Assembly: GCA_040387035.1 (NCBI GenBank)
Contig: JAZKEN010000055.1
Coordinates: forward strand, 1 to 23,262
DNA: 23,262 nt
Source of the DNA: Methylotenera_A sp040387035
Lineage (GTDB): Bacteria > Pseudomonadota > Gammaproteobacteria > Burkholderiales > Methylophilaceae
Direction: 5' to 3'
Shown: piece by piece, positions 7,460-16,048 of the stretch
Position numbering within the stretch: the first letter of the stretch is position 1
How the letters are laid out: each line of letters opens with the position of its first letter
Position numbers and translations under genes: made by a program
The notes under the pieces: generated by a model
What the model saw: the letters and a program-made list of their open reading frames with translations, nothing else
What the model was told of the DNA's origin: nothing
The model's database searches: none

Positions 7460-8662
7460 ATGCAAGTGTATGACATGCCAGATCAGCGCGGTCATTTTGG
7501 ACAATTCGGTGGTATTTTCGTGGCCGAGACTTTGGTTGAAGCGCTAGAAGAGCTGCGCGTGATGTACGAGAAATATCGCTACGATGAGACTTTTCTGGCG
7601 GAATTCGCCTACGATTTAAAGCACTTTGTTGGTCGTCCAAGCCCGATTTACCATGCCAAACGCTGGTCTGACAAAGTGGGTGGCGCGCAAATCTATTTAA
7701 AACGCGAAGATTTAAACCATACAGGCGCGCACAAGGTAAACAATACCATTGGCCAGGCTTTGCTGGCTAAACGTATGGGCAAGCCACGCGTGATTGCCGA
7801 AACAGGCGCAGGCCAGCATGGCGTTGCGACCGCAACCATTGCAGCTAGATTAGGCTTGGAATGTGTGGTTTATATGGGCAGTGAAGACGTCAAACGTCAG
7901 GCGCCTAACGTATTCAGGATGAAACTGCTTGGTGCTACTGTGGTGCCGGTGGAAAGTGGCTCTAAAACGCTTAAAGATGCCCTCAATGAGGCGATGCGTG
8001 ACTGGGTGACTAATATTGAAAACACGTTTTATATCATCGGTACAGTGGCAGGCCCGCATCCTTACCCGATGATGGTGCGCGATTTTCAATCGGTGATTGG
8101 TGTAGAAGCCAAAGTCCAAATGCAGGAAATGGTGGGTCGCCAGCCTGATGCAGTAGTGGCCTGTGTAGGTGGCGGCTCTAATGCAATGGGTATCTTTTAC
8201 CCCTATATCGATGTACCCAATGTACGTTTAATCGGCGTAGAAGCGGCTGGCCACGGTATGGAAACCGGCATGCATGCAGCACCGTTAACGGCCAACAGCC
8301 CGGTCGGCGTATTGCATGGCAACCGCACCTACTTAATGCAAGATGCCGATGGCAATATTATTGAAACGCACTCCGTTTCAGCCGGCCTTGATTATCCTGG
8401 TGTCGGCCCTGAACATGCTTGGCTTAAAGATATCAAGCGTGCCGAATACGTGGCGATTACCGATGATGAAGCCATGGCGGCGTTTCACAGCCTATGTCGT
8501 ACGGAAGGCATTATTCCGGCATTAGAATCCAGCCACGCGCTGGCACATGCGGAGAAAATGGCAAAAACCATGCGTAAAGATGAAATCATTCTGGTGAATT
8601 TGTCCGGGCGTGGTGATAAGGATATTAATACGGTTGCCAAGCTTGCCAACATCACCCTGTAA
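7460..8662 (+). CDS. trpB: tryptophan synthase beta chain
   Basis: TrpB is the PLP-dependent beta subunit that condenses indole with serine to make tryptophan; indole is channelled from TrpA. The 400-residue protein has REDLNHTGAHKVNN with the PLP Schiff-base lysine (Lys92), the catalytic glutamate in AETGAGQHG, and the GGGSNAMG cofactor-phosphate loop. The ATG at 7460 is preferred to the adjacent in-frame GTG at 7457: GAGGAG at 7448-7453 is 6 bases from the ATG but only 3 from the GTG. The strong ribosome site contrasts with the weak ones of trpF and trpA. It follows trpF by 51 bp. The partner trpA is unusually distant, 153 bp downstream. Confidence 0.97.
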   Translation: MQVYDMPDQRGHFGQFGGIFVAETLVEALEELRVMYEKYRYDETFLAEFAYDLKHFVGRPSPIYHAKRWSDKVGGAQIYLKREDLNHTGAHKVNNTIGQALLAKRMGKPRVIAETGAGQHGVATATIAARLGLECVVYMGSEDVKRQAPNVFRMKLLGATVVPVESGSKTLKDALNEAMRDWVTNIENTFYIIGTVAGPHPYPMMVRDFQSVIGVEAKVQMQEMVGRQPDAVVACVGGGSNAMGIFYPYIDVPNVRLIGVEAAGHGMETGMHAAPLTANSPVGVLHGNRTYLMQDADGNIIETHSVSAGLDYPGVGPEHAWLKDIKRAEYVAITDDEAMAAFHSLCRTEGIIPALESSHALAHAEKMAKTMRKDEIILVNLSGRGDKDINTVAKLANITL

Positions 8663-8815
8663 ATCGAAAACCACTTCACAATGCTGCGTTACTTCACTAA
8701 AAACCAAAAACTCACATATAAAACATATGCTTCGTTTTTATTTTTAGCTCGCGCCTTGCCTTGTTTTGTGCTTTTCAATTTCCATATTTCTTCGAACTAA
8801 CAGTCAGTTTAATTT

Positions 8816-9613
8816 ATGTCACGCATTCAAACCGTCTTCGCAACACTCAAATCTAATCATAAAAAAGCATTAATCCCCTACATCACGGCAGGTGATCCAC
8901 ACCCCAATCATACCGTTAACTTGATGCATACCTTAGTAAAAACGGGTGCGGATATGATTGAGTTAGGCGTGCCGTTTTCTGACCCTATGGCTGATGGACC
9001 TGTGATTCAACGTGCCAGTGAACGCGCATTGGTGCATAAAGTCGGCCTGACTAAAGTGTTGCAAATGGTTACTGAGTTTCGCCAAACGGATGAAAAAACA
9101 CCCATTATATTAATGGGTTATGCCAATCCGATTGAGGCCATGGGCACTGACAAATTTACGCAGCTTGCCAAAGCGGCAGGTATCGATGGCGTGATCACGG
9201 TTGATTATCCGCCAGAAGAATGTAAAGAATTTATTAGTCAGCTGCAAGCCAACGATATGGATAGTATCTTTTTATTATCGCCTACCTCGGATGCGGCACG
9301 TGTAGAATTAATTGTGAATCAAGCCAGTGGCTTTTTGTACTACGTCTCACTTAAGGGTGTAACAGGTTCCGCTAATTTGGATATCGAAGAAGTGAAAGCG
9401 CGTGTAGCGGAAATTCGCCATAAAACCAGCTTGCCAATTGGCGTTGGCTTTGGTGTAAAAGATTCTATCACCGCTAAAAATGTGGCCGCCTTTGCCGATG
9501 CCGTCGTAGTTGGCAGCCGTATGGTGCAGGCGATTGAGAATTCAAATGACGACAATTTAGTGGCGAACGTCAGTCAGCTAATGATTGAATTGCGCGCTGC
9601 CATTGACGCTTAA
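8816..9613 (+). CDS. trpA: tryptophan synthase alpha chain
   Basis: TrpA cleaves indole-3-glycerol phosphate to indole and glyceraldehyde-3-phosphate and passes indole to TrpB. The 265-residue TIM barrel has the catalytic Glu49 (DMIELGVPFSDP) and Asp60 (PMADGP) at exactly the canonical residue numbers, which confirms the ATG at 8816. YYVSLKGVTG and the GVGFGVKDS phosphate loop are also present. No Shine-Dalgarno can be seen in front of the start; the preceding bases are pyrimidine-rich. The gene is separated from trpB by 153 bp, whereas in many bacteria trpB and trpA abut or overlap. accD follows after 11 bp with a strong AAGGAG, so these two probably share a transcript. Confidence 0.97.
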   Translation: MSRIQTVFATLKSNHKKALIPYITAGDPHPNHTVNLMHTLVKTGADMIELGVPFSDPMADGPVIQRASERALVHKVGLTKVLQMVTEFRQTDEKTPIILMGYANPIEAMGTDKFTQLAKAAGIDGVITVDYPPEECKEFISQLQANDMDSIFLLSPTSDAARVELIVNQASGFLYYVSLKGVTGSANLDIEEVKARVAEIRHKTSLPIGVGFGVKDSITAKNVAAFADAVVVGSRMVQAIENSNDDNLVANVSQLMIELRAAIDA

Positions 9614-9624
9614 GGAGTAAAAAA

Positions 9625-10503
9625 ATGAGTTGGTTAGATAAAATCCCGCAGAAGATTCAACGTGTTGTAGGTGCCGTACAAAAGAAAAACGTGCCAGAAG
9701 GGCTTTGGAGTAAATGTGATTCTTGCCAATCGGTTTTGTATAAAACCGATTTGGAATCCAATGCCGAAGTGTGCCCGAAATGCGCGCATCATAATCGTAT
9801 CGGCGCCCGTGCCCGCTTAAACCAGTTGCTGGATGCTGATACCAAAACAGAGTTGCGCACCGAAATTGGCGCCAATATTGAGCCGATTGACCCCTTAAAG
9901 TTTAAAGACAGCAAAAGTTACGCCGAGCGTATGAAGGCCGCCCAAAAAGAAGTGGGCGAAAAAGACGCGTTAATCGTAATGCAAGGCAAAATTCTTGGCG
10001 TAAATGTTGTAGTGGCCGCATTTGAATTCAAGTTTATGGGCGGCTCTATGGGCTCAGTAGTCGGTGAGCGTTTTGTGCGCGGCATTGACGCGGCGATTAA
10101 AAGCAAATCGGCCTTTATTTGTATTTCTGCCAGTGGTGGTGCCCGTATGCAAGAGGGTTTGCTGTCATTGATGCAAATGGCGAAAACCAGCGCGGCATTG
10201 ACTAAATTATCTCAAGCAGGCTTGCCTTATATCTCAGTATTGACGGATCCAACCATGGGTGGCGTATCGGCCAGTTTTGCCATGTTGGGCGATATTATCA
10301 TTGCTGAACCCAATGCCTTGATTGGTTTTGCAGGCCCGCGTGTGATTGAGCAAACCGTGCGCGAAACCTTGCCGGAAGGCTTCCAGCGTGCCGAATTTTT
10401 AGTGGAACATGGTGCGGTCGACTTGATTATAGATCGCCGCGAGATGCGTCAAAGACTAGCTGGCATGTTGTCCAACTTGATGAAGATACCAAAAGCGGCT
10501 TAA
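9625..10503 (+). CDS. accD: acetyl-CoA carboxylase carboxyltransferase subunit beta
   Basis: AccD, with AccA, forms the carboxyltransferase that moves CO2 from biotin on AccB to acetyl-CoA, the committed step of fatty-acid synthesis. The 292-residue protein has the N-terminal zinc ribbon (Cys31, Cys34, Cys50, Cys53) and then the crotonase-like carboxyltransferase fold. Motifs include GGSMGSVVGERFVRG, SASGGARMQEG, LTDPTMGGVSASFAMLGD and IGFAGPRVIEQT. AAGGAG seven bases before the ATG supports the start. It sits between trpA and folC; accD-folC-dedD-cvpA-purF is the standard order in E. coli and Pseudomonas. Confidence 0.98.
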   Translation: MSWLDKIPQKIQRVVGAVQKKNVPEGLWSKCDSCQSVLYKTDLESNAEVCPKCAHHNRIGARARLNQLLDADTKTELRTEIGANIEPIDPLKFKDSKSYAERMKAAQKEVGEKDALIVMQGKILGVNVVVAAFEFKFMGGSMGSVVGERFVRGIDAAIKSKSAFICISASGGARMQEGLLSLMQMAKTSAALTKLSQAGLPYISVLTDPTMGGVSASFAMLGDIIIAEPNALIGFAGPRVIEQTVRETLPEGFQRAEFLVEHGAVDLIIDRREMRQRLAGMLSNLMKIPKAA

Positions 10504-10549
10504 TGAATCGCTTTTATCCAAAAGTTTTAACTCTACATTCCTACTATCT

Positions 10550-11836
10550 GTGACTAATCCTACACTTAAGCCAACTACTGCCCAGCAGTGGCTGGCTTAT
10601 ATCGAAGCACTGCATCCCAAATCTATTGCCATGGGTTTGGATCGCGTCAGCGCTGTGGCAAAAAATTTAGCAATTAAACCAAGCTTCCCGATAATTACGG
10701 TTGCGGGCACCAATGGTAAAGGCTCTACTTGCGCCATGTTAAGCCAGGTTTACACAGAAGCCGGTTTTGTGGTTGGCTGCTACACATCGCCGCATTTGAT
10801 GCGCTACAACGAGCGCGTGAAAATCAATCAGCACGAGATATCTGATACGGATTTGTGTACGGCATTTGACGCGGTTGAAGATGCGCGCGGCAATATTGCG
10901 TTGACCTACTTTGAAATGGGCACACTGGCCGCCATGTGGCATTTTTGCCGTTCAAAGGTTGATGTGGTCGTGCTCGAAGTTGGCTTGGGCGGCAGGCTGG
11001 ATGCGGTGAACATATTTGAGCCCGCTTGCACTATCGTCACCACCATTGACTTGGATCATATGGAGTTTTTAGGCGATACCCGCGAAAAAATCGGCTTTGA
11101 AAAAGCGGGTATATTCCGCTCAACTATTTTAGCGATTTGCGGCGATGAAAATCCACCCGATAGCTTGGTGAATCACGCCAGGCAAATTCAGGCGCCATTA
11201 AAACTAATCCAGCGTGACTTTTCGGTAAAAAAATCCGCGAATGGCTGGCAGTATTCGGAAGGCGGAAAAGATTTATTGCTACCAAATTTGGGCTTGCAAG
11301 GAGAGTTTCAGCTTAACAATGCGGCTTGCGTGATTTGTGCCGTACAGCACCTGCAACCGGTGTTGCCTGTCAAAACCCATCAACTCTACCAGGCATTGCA
11401 GGCAGTTACCTTGGTAGGGCGCTTTTATTCCATCCATTCAAATCCCAACATTATTGTGGATGTCGCTCATAATCCGCACGCTGCCTTGTCACTTGCACAT
11501 AATTTGCAAGCCACGGCTTGCGCCGGCAGGACACTAGCCGTGTTTGCCATGCTGGCGGATAAAGATATCGATGGCGTGATTCAATCCGTCTCGCCGCATA
11601 TTGATCAATGGTTTATCGCCGACAACCATAGTGCACGTGGCGCAAAAGCCCAAGATCTGCATGATAAGTTAATTCAACATAACCCGGATATCAAGATGGA
11701 TTTGTTTGCAGATGTCGCATCAGCCCTGGTTGCCGCCTGTAAAATTGCCACTAAAAATGATAGAATTATCGTGTTTGGTTCGTTTTACACAGTTGCTGAT
11801 GCGATTGAATATATTTCTAAAAAAGATATTGAGTAA
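10550..11836 (+). CDS. folC: bifunctional dihydrofolate synthase/folylpolyglutamate synthase
   Basis: FolC adds glutamate to dihydropteroate and extends the gamma-glutamyl tail of folates. It belongs to the Mur-ligase family. The 428-residue product has the P-loop VAGTNGKGST (52-60), TSPHL, the metal/ATP-site VLEVGLGGRLDAVN, and TTIDLDHMEFLG followed by GFEKAGIFR with the lysine that is carbamylated in the family (Lys185). The C-terminal ligase domain has VDVAHNPHA. The start is the GTG at 10550, the only one giving a normal N-terminus (WLAYIEALHP); no Shine-Dalgarno is visible. It follows accD by 46 bp and precedes dedD. Folate supply matters to the C1 metabolism of a methylotroph, but that link is inference. 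Confidence 0.95.
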   Translation: MTNPTLKPTTAQQWLAYIEALHPKSIAMGLDRVSAVAKNLAIKPSFPIITVAGTNGKGSTCAMLSQVYTEAGFVVGCYTSPHLMRYNERVKINQHEISDTDLCTAFDAVEDARGNIALTYFEMGTLAAMWHFCRSKVDVVVLEVGLGGRLDAVNIFEPACTIVTTIDLDHMEFLGDTREKIGFEKAGIFRSTILAICGDENPPDSLVNHARQIQAPLKLIQRDFSVKKSANGWQYSEGGKDLLLPNLGLQGEFQLNNAACVICAVQHLQPVLPVKTHQLYQALQAVTLVGRFYSIHSNPNIIVDVAHNPHAALSLAHNLQATACAGRTLAVFAMLADKDIDGVIQSVSPHIDQWFIADNHSARGAKAQDLHDKLIQHNPDIKMDLFADVASALVAACKIATKNDRIIVFGSFYTVADAIEYISKKDIE

Positions 11837-11916
11837 TCTATTTACAAAATATCTGTTTAAATCGGCAACTTCAACCCCATTATCATTATTCACAAGCGTA
11901 GGGCTGAAAGTTAAAT

Positions 11917-12549
11917 ATGCAAAAAGACGCACCTAATGATCAAGAGCTGGCCTTAAAAAAACGTGCACGCCGCCGTTTGGTAGGCGCAATTGCATTGGTA
12001 TTGCTGATGATTATCGTGTTGCCAATGATTTTAAAAGACAGGTCGGTTACTACGCCTACTGAAGAAGTCACCATTACCCTGTCCAACCAGAATACACCGT
12101 CAGATGCAGCACCTTCTGATTTTGATTCTAATATTGTCCCAACCGAAGTTGTTCCGCTGGATAGTGAATCGGTAGTTGATGAGCCGGCAAAGCCAGCGCA
12201 AGAAAAACCAGAGGCACCAGACGCTGAAGCGCCGGTTGCGGCAAAAACTGAGCCTAAAGTAGCATTGGCGCAGCCCAAAACAGAAACACCAAAAGCGGCC
12301 GAAAAGAAAGAGGCTAACAGCCCAAAATTTTATGTGCAGATTGGCGTATTCTCGGATGAGGCTAACGTAAAAAAACTGCAGGCAAAATTAAGCGATTTGG
12401 GCTATCCCTCACAAACCGAAAAAATTAACACGGCAAAAGGTCAAAAAATCCGCCTGCGCACCCACTTGCTCGGTGAGCGCAATGAGGCCGCGATTGCCTT
12501 GCAAAACATCAAAGACGCAGGCCTGACCGGTATGGTTGTGAGTCAGTAG
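11917..12549 (+). CDS. dedD: SPOR-domain inner-membrane protein (DedD-like)
   Basis: This 210-residue bitopic protein starts with a short basic cytoplasmic tail (KKRARRR). One membrane helix at about 21-39 (LVGAIALVLLMIIVLPMIL) is followed by a periplasmic linker rich in Pro, Ala, Glu and Lys (~60-133) and a C-terminal SPOR domain (~136-210, KFYVQIGVFSDEANVKKLQAKL onward). SPOR domains bind denuded septal peptidoglycan. DedD and relatives localise to the division ring and aid constriction. The call as DedD rests on architecture and on the position between folC and cvpA, identical to E. coli. Orthology to other SPOR proteins cannot be settled from sequence alone. Confidence 0.88.
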   Translation: MQKDAPNDQELALKKRARRRLVGAIALVLLMIIVLPMILKDRSVTTPTEEVTITLSNQNTPSDAAPSDFDSNIVPTEVVPLDSESVVDEPAKPAQEKPEAPDAEAPVAAKTEPKVALAQPKTETPKAAEKKEANSPKFYVQIGVFSDEANVKKLQAKLSDLGYPSQTEKINTAKGQKIRLRTHLLGERNEAAIALQNIKDAGLTGMVVSQ

Positions 12550-12564
12550 TAGGGACGGTTTAAC

Positions 12565-13056
12565 ATGACCAGCTTTGATTACACGGTGTTTATTATTATC
12601 GGCGCCTGCATCATCATTAGCATGATGCGCGGCGCGGTACGTGAGATGCTGTCAATCATTGGTTGGCTGCTCTCATTATATGTGGCTAAAACTTACTCTA
12701 GCCAATTAATGCCTTTGTTGCCGCAGGATATTCCCACCGATTCATTGCGCGTATTAGCCGCATTTTTAATCCTGTTCTTAGGTGTGTTGCTTGTAGTCAG
12801 TTTGCTTTCCATAGCACTGTCCAGCATTTTGGACAAAATTGGATTAAGTTGGCTAAATCGTTTTTTTGGCGCATTATTTGGGTTTGCAAAAGGACTGCTT
12901 ATTGTCTGCATCTTGGTTTTTTTGGCAGGTTTAACCAGTATTCCAAAAGATGTGCGTTGGACAAATGCGATGTTCAGTTCACCGCTGGAGGCTTTAGTGA
13001 AAGCGGCCCTGCCTTTTACGCCGCAAAAAGTAGCCCGACACGTTAAATATGATTAG
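12565..13056 (+). CDS. cvpA: CvpA family membrane protein
   Basis: CvpA is a small inner-membrane protein required for colicin V production in E. coli and linked to envelope stress; its biochemical role is unsettled. The 163-residue product has four hydrophobic segments (~5-22, 28-45, 61-88, 101-123). It carries the family's N-terminal pattern D-x-x-x-x-x-I followed by RG-x-x-R-E-x-L (SMMRGAVREMLSIIGW) and the LNRFFGALFGFAKGLL segment. AGGGA nine bases before the ATG supports the start. It begins 15 bp after dedD and precedes purF, as in E. coli dedD-cvpA-purF. Confidence 0.93.
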   Translation: MTSFDYTVFIIIGACIIISMMRGAVREMLSIIGWLLSLYVAKTYSSQLMPLLPQDIPTDSLRVLAAFLILFLGVLLVVSLLSIALSSILDKIGLSWLNRFFGALFGFAKGLLIVCILVFLAGLTSIPKDVRWTNAMFSSPLEALVKAALPFTPQKVARHVKYD

Positions 13057-13173
13057 ATGTAATTGGCAACCATAAGTGATTGCCAGCATTTACTAAAGAT
13101 ACCTCATCGAAATAGTACGCGTTTAAAAGTTTATTGTTGTAGTTAAAACCTGATTGTTTAAGGAAATTCATAT

Positions 13174-14721
13174 ATGTGCGGAATTATAGGCATTGTCGGC
13201 AAAAACCCAGTCAATCAGTTGTTGTATGATGGCTTGCTGGTGCTACAACATCGCGGGCAAGATGCAGCAGGTATCGTTACCTGCGATGGCAATACATTTT
13301 TTATGCACAAAAACAATGGCTTGGTGAAAGATGTATTCCAAACACGCCATATGCGTAGCCTGGTGGGTAATGCCGGTATTGCCCACGTGCGCTATCCTAC
13401 GGCAGGTTCTTCAAGTGCCGCAGAAGCACAACCGTTTTATGTGAACTCACCGTTTGGCATCGTGCTTGGCCACAACGGCAACCTGACCAATTCCGAGCAA
13501 TTGAAATCGGAAATGTTTCGCCAGGATTTGCGCCATATCAATACCAACTCAGACTCTGAAGTGCTGCTAAATGTGCTGGCACATGAGATTGAAAAAACCT
13601 CACGCAATGCTGTACTCAATACCGATATGGCGTTTGATGCCGTTTCCGGTGTACACAAACGCTGCAAGGGCGCATATGCCGTGGTGGCCATGATTGCCAA
13701 TTTTGGTTTGCTGGCATTCCGCGACCCTAACGGTATTCGCCCACTAGTGATTGGTAAATTAGATACCGATAAAGGCACTGAATATATAGTGGCTTCTGAA
13801 AGCGTTGCGCTGGATGTATTGGGTTTTCAGCTGATGCGTGATGTAGAGCCGGGTGAAGCGGTATTTATTGATATGGATGGCAATTTATTCAGCCGTCAAT
13901 GCGCAGAGGCGCCTACCTTAACACCTTGTATTTTTGAGTACGTGTATTTAGCACGCCCGGATTCAGTGATTGATGGCGTTTCGGTGTATCAAACCCGTTT
14001 GGATATGGGCACTACATTGGCCGAAAAAATCAAGCGTGAATGGAGTCACTTAAAAATAGATGTGGTGATCCCGATTCCTGACACCAGCCGCCCAAGCGCG
14101 TTGCAAGTCGGTATTTCGCTAGGCTTGGACTACCGCGAAGGCTTTATTAAAAACCGCTATATCGGCCGTACTTTTATTATGCCAGGCCAGGCGCTGCGTA
14201 AAAAATCGGTGCGTCAAAAATTAAACCCTATCGGTATCGAGTTTAAAGGCAAAAACGTTTTACTGGTGGATGACTCAATCGTGCGTGGTACCACATCGCA
14301 GCAAATTGTGCAGATGGCACGCGATGCCGGCGCCAATAAGGTGTATTTTGCCTCAGCGGCACCACCGGTGCGTTTCCCCAATGTGTATGGTATTGATATG
14401 CCAAGCCGTGATGAATTGCTGGCCACAGGCCGTACGGATGAGCAAATCTGCCAGGAGATTGGTGCTGACGCGCTTATTTACCAGGATTTGGATGCATTGG
14501 TAAAAGTCATTGCTCAATCCAACCCTAAAATGCGCGTATTTGACTGCAGCTGTTTTGACGGAAAATACGTGACGGGTGATGTAGATGCTGCTTATTTAAA
14601 TCGAATAGAATCGGCACGCGGCGATTTTAATAAAAAGCAAAAGCCAAGCAACTCAAGCACTCAGCTTGATTTGAATTTAATCGATGCTGAGGAAGATGAA
14701 GCGGTAGAGCAGGTTTCTTAA
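13174..14721 (+). CDS. purF: amidophosphoribosyltransferase
   Basis: PurF makes 5-phosphoribosylamine from PRPP and glutamine, the first committed step of purine synthesis. Translation starts MCGIIGIVG: Met removal exposes Cys2 as the N-terminal nucleophile of the Ntn glutaminase domain, with no propeptide, as in E. coli. The 515 residues (E. coli 505) carry QHRGQDAAGI, ARPDS and the PRPP loop VLLVDDSIVRGTT (362-374), with the two Asp at 366-367. The cysteine pattern of the iron-sulfur (Bacillus-type) class was not noticed. TAAGGA about 9 bases upstream supports the ATG at 13174. cvpA lies 117 bp upstream; a short hairpin TGGCAA/TTGCCA (13064-13085) is the only structure seen in that gap. No terminator was seen after purF. 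metZ would usually be next; here a wecE-like gene intervenes. Confidence 0.98.
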   Translation: MCGIIGIVGKNPVNQLLYDGLLVLQHRGQDAAGIVTCDGNTFFMHKNNGLVKDVFQTRHMRSLVGNAGIAHVRYPTAGSSSAAEAQPFYVNSPFGIVLGHNGNLTNSEQLKSEMFRQDLRHINTNSDSEVLLNVLAHEIEKTSRNAVLNTDMAFDAVSGVHKRCKGAYAVVAMIANFGLLAFRDPNGIRPLVIGKLDTDKGTEYIVASESVALDVLGFQLMRDVEPGEAVFIDMDGNLFSRQCAEAPTLTPCIFEYVYLARPDSVIDGVSVYQTRLDMGTTLAEKIKREWSHLKIDVVIPIPDTSRPSALQVGISLGLDYREGFIKNRYIGRTFIMPGQALRKKSVRQKLNPIGIEFKGKNVLLVDDSIVRGTTSQQIVQMARDAGANKVYFASAAPPVRFPNVYGIDMPSRDELLATGRTDEQICQEIGADALIYQDLDALVKVIAQSNPKMRVFDCSCFDGKYVTGDVDAAYLNRIESARGDFNKKQKPSNSSTQLDLNLIDAEEDEAVEQVS

Positions 14722-14820
14722 TCAAGTCATATTTGGGATCTAGGTTTTCTATTTAATTAAAGTTAACCTAAACGGGTTATATACATAAAGTGAAATTAGC
14801 TTAAAATTCGAACCCTAGAG

Positions 14821-14846
14821 TTGAGCCTTAAATTAAACAGGCTCAA
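14821..14846 (+). promoter_or_regulatory. hairpin in wecE leader
   Basis: A perfect 7-bp inverted repeat, TTGAGCC (14821-14827) and GGCTCAA (14840-14846), encloses a 12-base AT-rich loop and ends 20 bases before the wecE ATG. It lacks a T tract, so it is not a terminator. It could shape translation initiation or be a protein-binding dyad; the function is unknown. Confidence 0.4.
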
Positions 14847-14866
14847 GTAAAAAGATAAGAACATCA

Positions 14867-15982
14867 ATGATTCCATTTAATAAGATATACCTCACTGGTA
14901 ATGAGATTGAATACATTCGCCAGTCGCACGTAACAGGTAATTTATCTGGTGATGGTATTTTTACGCACAAAGTAAACCAATGGCTTGAAGCGCAAACGCA
15001 AACGCGCAAAGCGCTTATCACGCACTCCTGTACCGCCGCGCTCGAGATGTCTGCATTGCTGGCTGATATCCAGCCGGGTGATGAAGTCATTATGCCTTCC
15101 TATACCTTTGTTTCAACAGCCAATGCATTTGTCTTGCGTGGCGGTGTACCGGTATTCGTTGATATTCGGCCAGATACCCTTAATATCGATGAAGCCTTGA
15201 TAGAAGCCGCAATCACGTCGCGTACCAAGGCGATTGTGCCAGTGCATTATGCAGGTGTTGGCTGTGAGATGGACACCATTATGCAAATTGCAAAAAAACA
15301 CGATTTGCTGGTCATTGAAGATGCGGCGCAGGGCGTTATGGCGACCTATAAAGGCCGCGCTTTAGGTTCAATTGGGCATATTGGCGCTTATTCTTTTCAC
15401 GAAACTAAAAATATAATTTCAGGTGAGGGCGGCGCCATACTCATCAATGATGAACAGTTTGCGCTGCGCGCTGAAATCATTCGTGAAAAAGGCACCAACC
15501 GCAGCCAGTTTTATCGCGGACAAGTCGATAAATATACTTGGCAGGATATTGGCTCATCTTATTTGCCAGGCGAAGATGTGGCTGCTTTTTTATATGCACA
15601 ACTTGAAAAAGCACAAGAAATCACCCGCAAGCGCATGGATATTTGGAATAATTACCATGAAGCATTAGTCGAGCTAGAGGAAAAAGGCGATTTGAGGCTG
15701 CCTGTGATTCCGGCAGAATGTCAACATAACGCACATATGTACTATATTTTGTTGAATTCACTCAAACAACGTACAGAACTTATTCAAAAATTCAAGAAGC
15801 AGGATATCCATCCTGTTTTTCATTATATTCCATTACACAATGCGCCGGCCGGTAAACAGTTCGCACGCACACATGGTTCGCTCGCACACACGGAAAATCT
15901 TTCTGAATGTTTGCTCAGATTGCCGCTATGGGTGGGTTTAGGCGAGCAGCAAAATTCGGTGCTGAAGGTCATCAAGTTTTAG
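14867..15982 (+). CDS. wecE: dTDP-4-amino-4,6-dideoxygalactose transaminase (WecE/RffA)
   Basis: WecE transfers an amino group from glutamate to dTDP-4-dehydro-6-deoxy-D-glucose, giving dTDP-Fuc4N, a precursor for enterobacterial common antigen or other surface glycans. This 371-residue PLP fold-type I enzyme is strikingly close to E. coli WecE (376): PGDEVIMPSYTFVSTANAFVLRG, VDIRPDT-NIDE-LIEAAIT, VPVHYAGVGCEMDTIM, EDAAQGVM-TYKGRALG and EIIREKGTNRSQF-RGQVDKYTW match nearly residue for residue. The Schiff-base lysine in SFHETKN is Lys181, the same number as in E. coli. The gene stands alone: no glycosyltransferase, rmlAB or flippase gene is nearby. It interrupts the usual purF-metZ adjacency and has 145 bp of leader. 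The glycan it serves cannot be told from this window. Related DegT/DnrJ/EryC1 aminotransferases are the alternative, but the match to WecE is specific. Confidence 0.92.
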   Translation: MIPFNKIYLTGNEIEYIRQSHVTGNLSGDGIFTHKVNQWLEAQTQTRKALITHSCTAALEMSALLADIQPGDEVIMPSYTFVSTANAFVLRGGVPVFVDIRPDTLNIDEALIEAAITSRTKAIVPVHYAGVGCEMDTIMQIAKKHDLLVIEDAAQGVMATYKGRALGSIGHIGAYSFHETKNIISGEGGAILINDEQFALRAEIIREKGTNRSQFYRGQVDKYTWQDIGSSYLPGEDVAAFLYAQLEKAQEITRKRMDIWNNYHEALVELEEKGDLRLPVIPAECQHNAHMYYILLNSLKQRTELIQKFKKQDIHPVFHYIPLHNAPAGKQFARTHGSLAHTENLSECLLRLPLWVGLGEQQNSVLKVIKF

Positions 15983-15999
15983 TTTGATGAATACAAATA

Positions 16000-16019
16000 G
16001 TCAACGCAAATCTGTTGAC
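16000..16019 (+). promoter_or_regulatory. dyad overlapping the metZ-leader -35
   Basis: GTCAAC (16000-16005) and GTTGAC (16014-16019) form a perfect 6-bp inverted repeat with an 8-base spacer. Its right half lies within the -35 hexamer of the metZ-leader promoter, a position suited to a repressor. It does not resemble the MetR or MetJ recognition sites I know. The regulator, if any, is unknown. Confidence 0.35.
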
Positions 16020-16043
16020 AGGCTTTTTTAAAAGGCGTTAAAT
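16015..16043 (+). promoter_or_regulatory. sigma70-type promoter of metZ leader
   Basis: A perfect TTGACA (16015-16020), an exact 17-bp spacer and TTAAAT (16038-16043, 4 of 6 matches to TATAAT) form a good housekeeping promoter 33 bp past the wecE stop. The expected start, 7 bases after the -10, is base 16050, the beginning of the riboswitch P1 helix. That agreement between two independently read elements strengthens both. Confidence 0.75.
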
Positions 16044-16048
16044 GTAAT

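Noticed and set aside
10511..10528. CTTTT-ATCC-AAAAG followed by TTTT between accD and folC
   Set aside because: The 5-bp stem has only one GC pair and is too weak to count as a terminator. accD and folC are normally co-transcribed.
14775..14810. Possible wecE promoter (TATACA/TTATAT with TAAAAT)
   Set aside because: Spacing and hexamers are poor. The AT-rich leader gives many such near-matches and none stands out.
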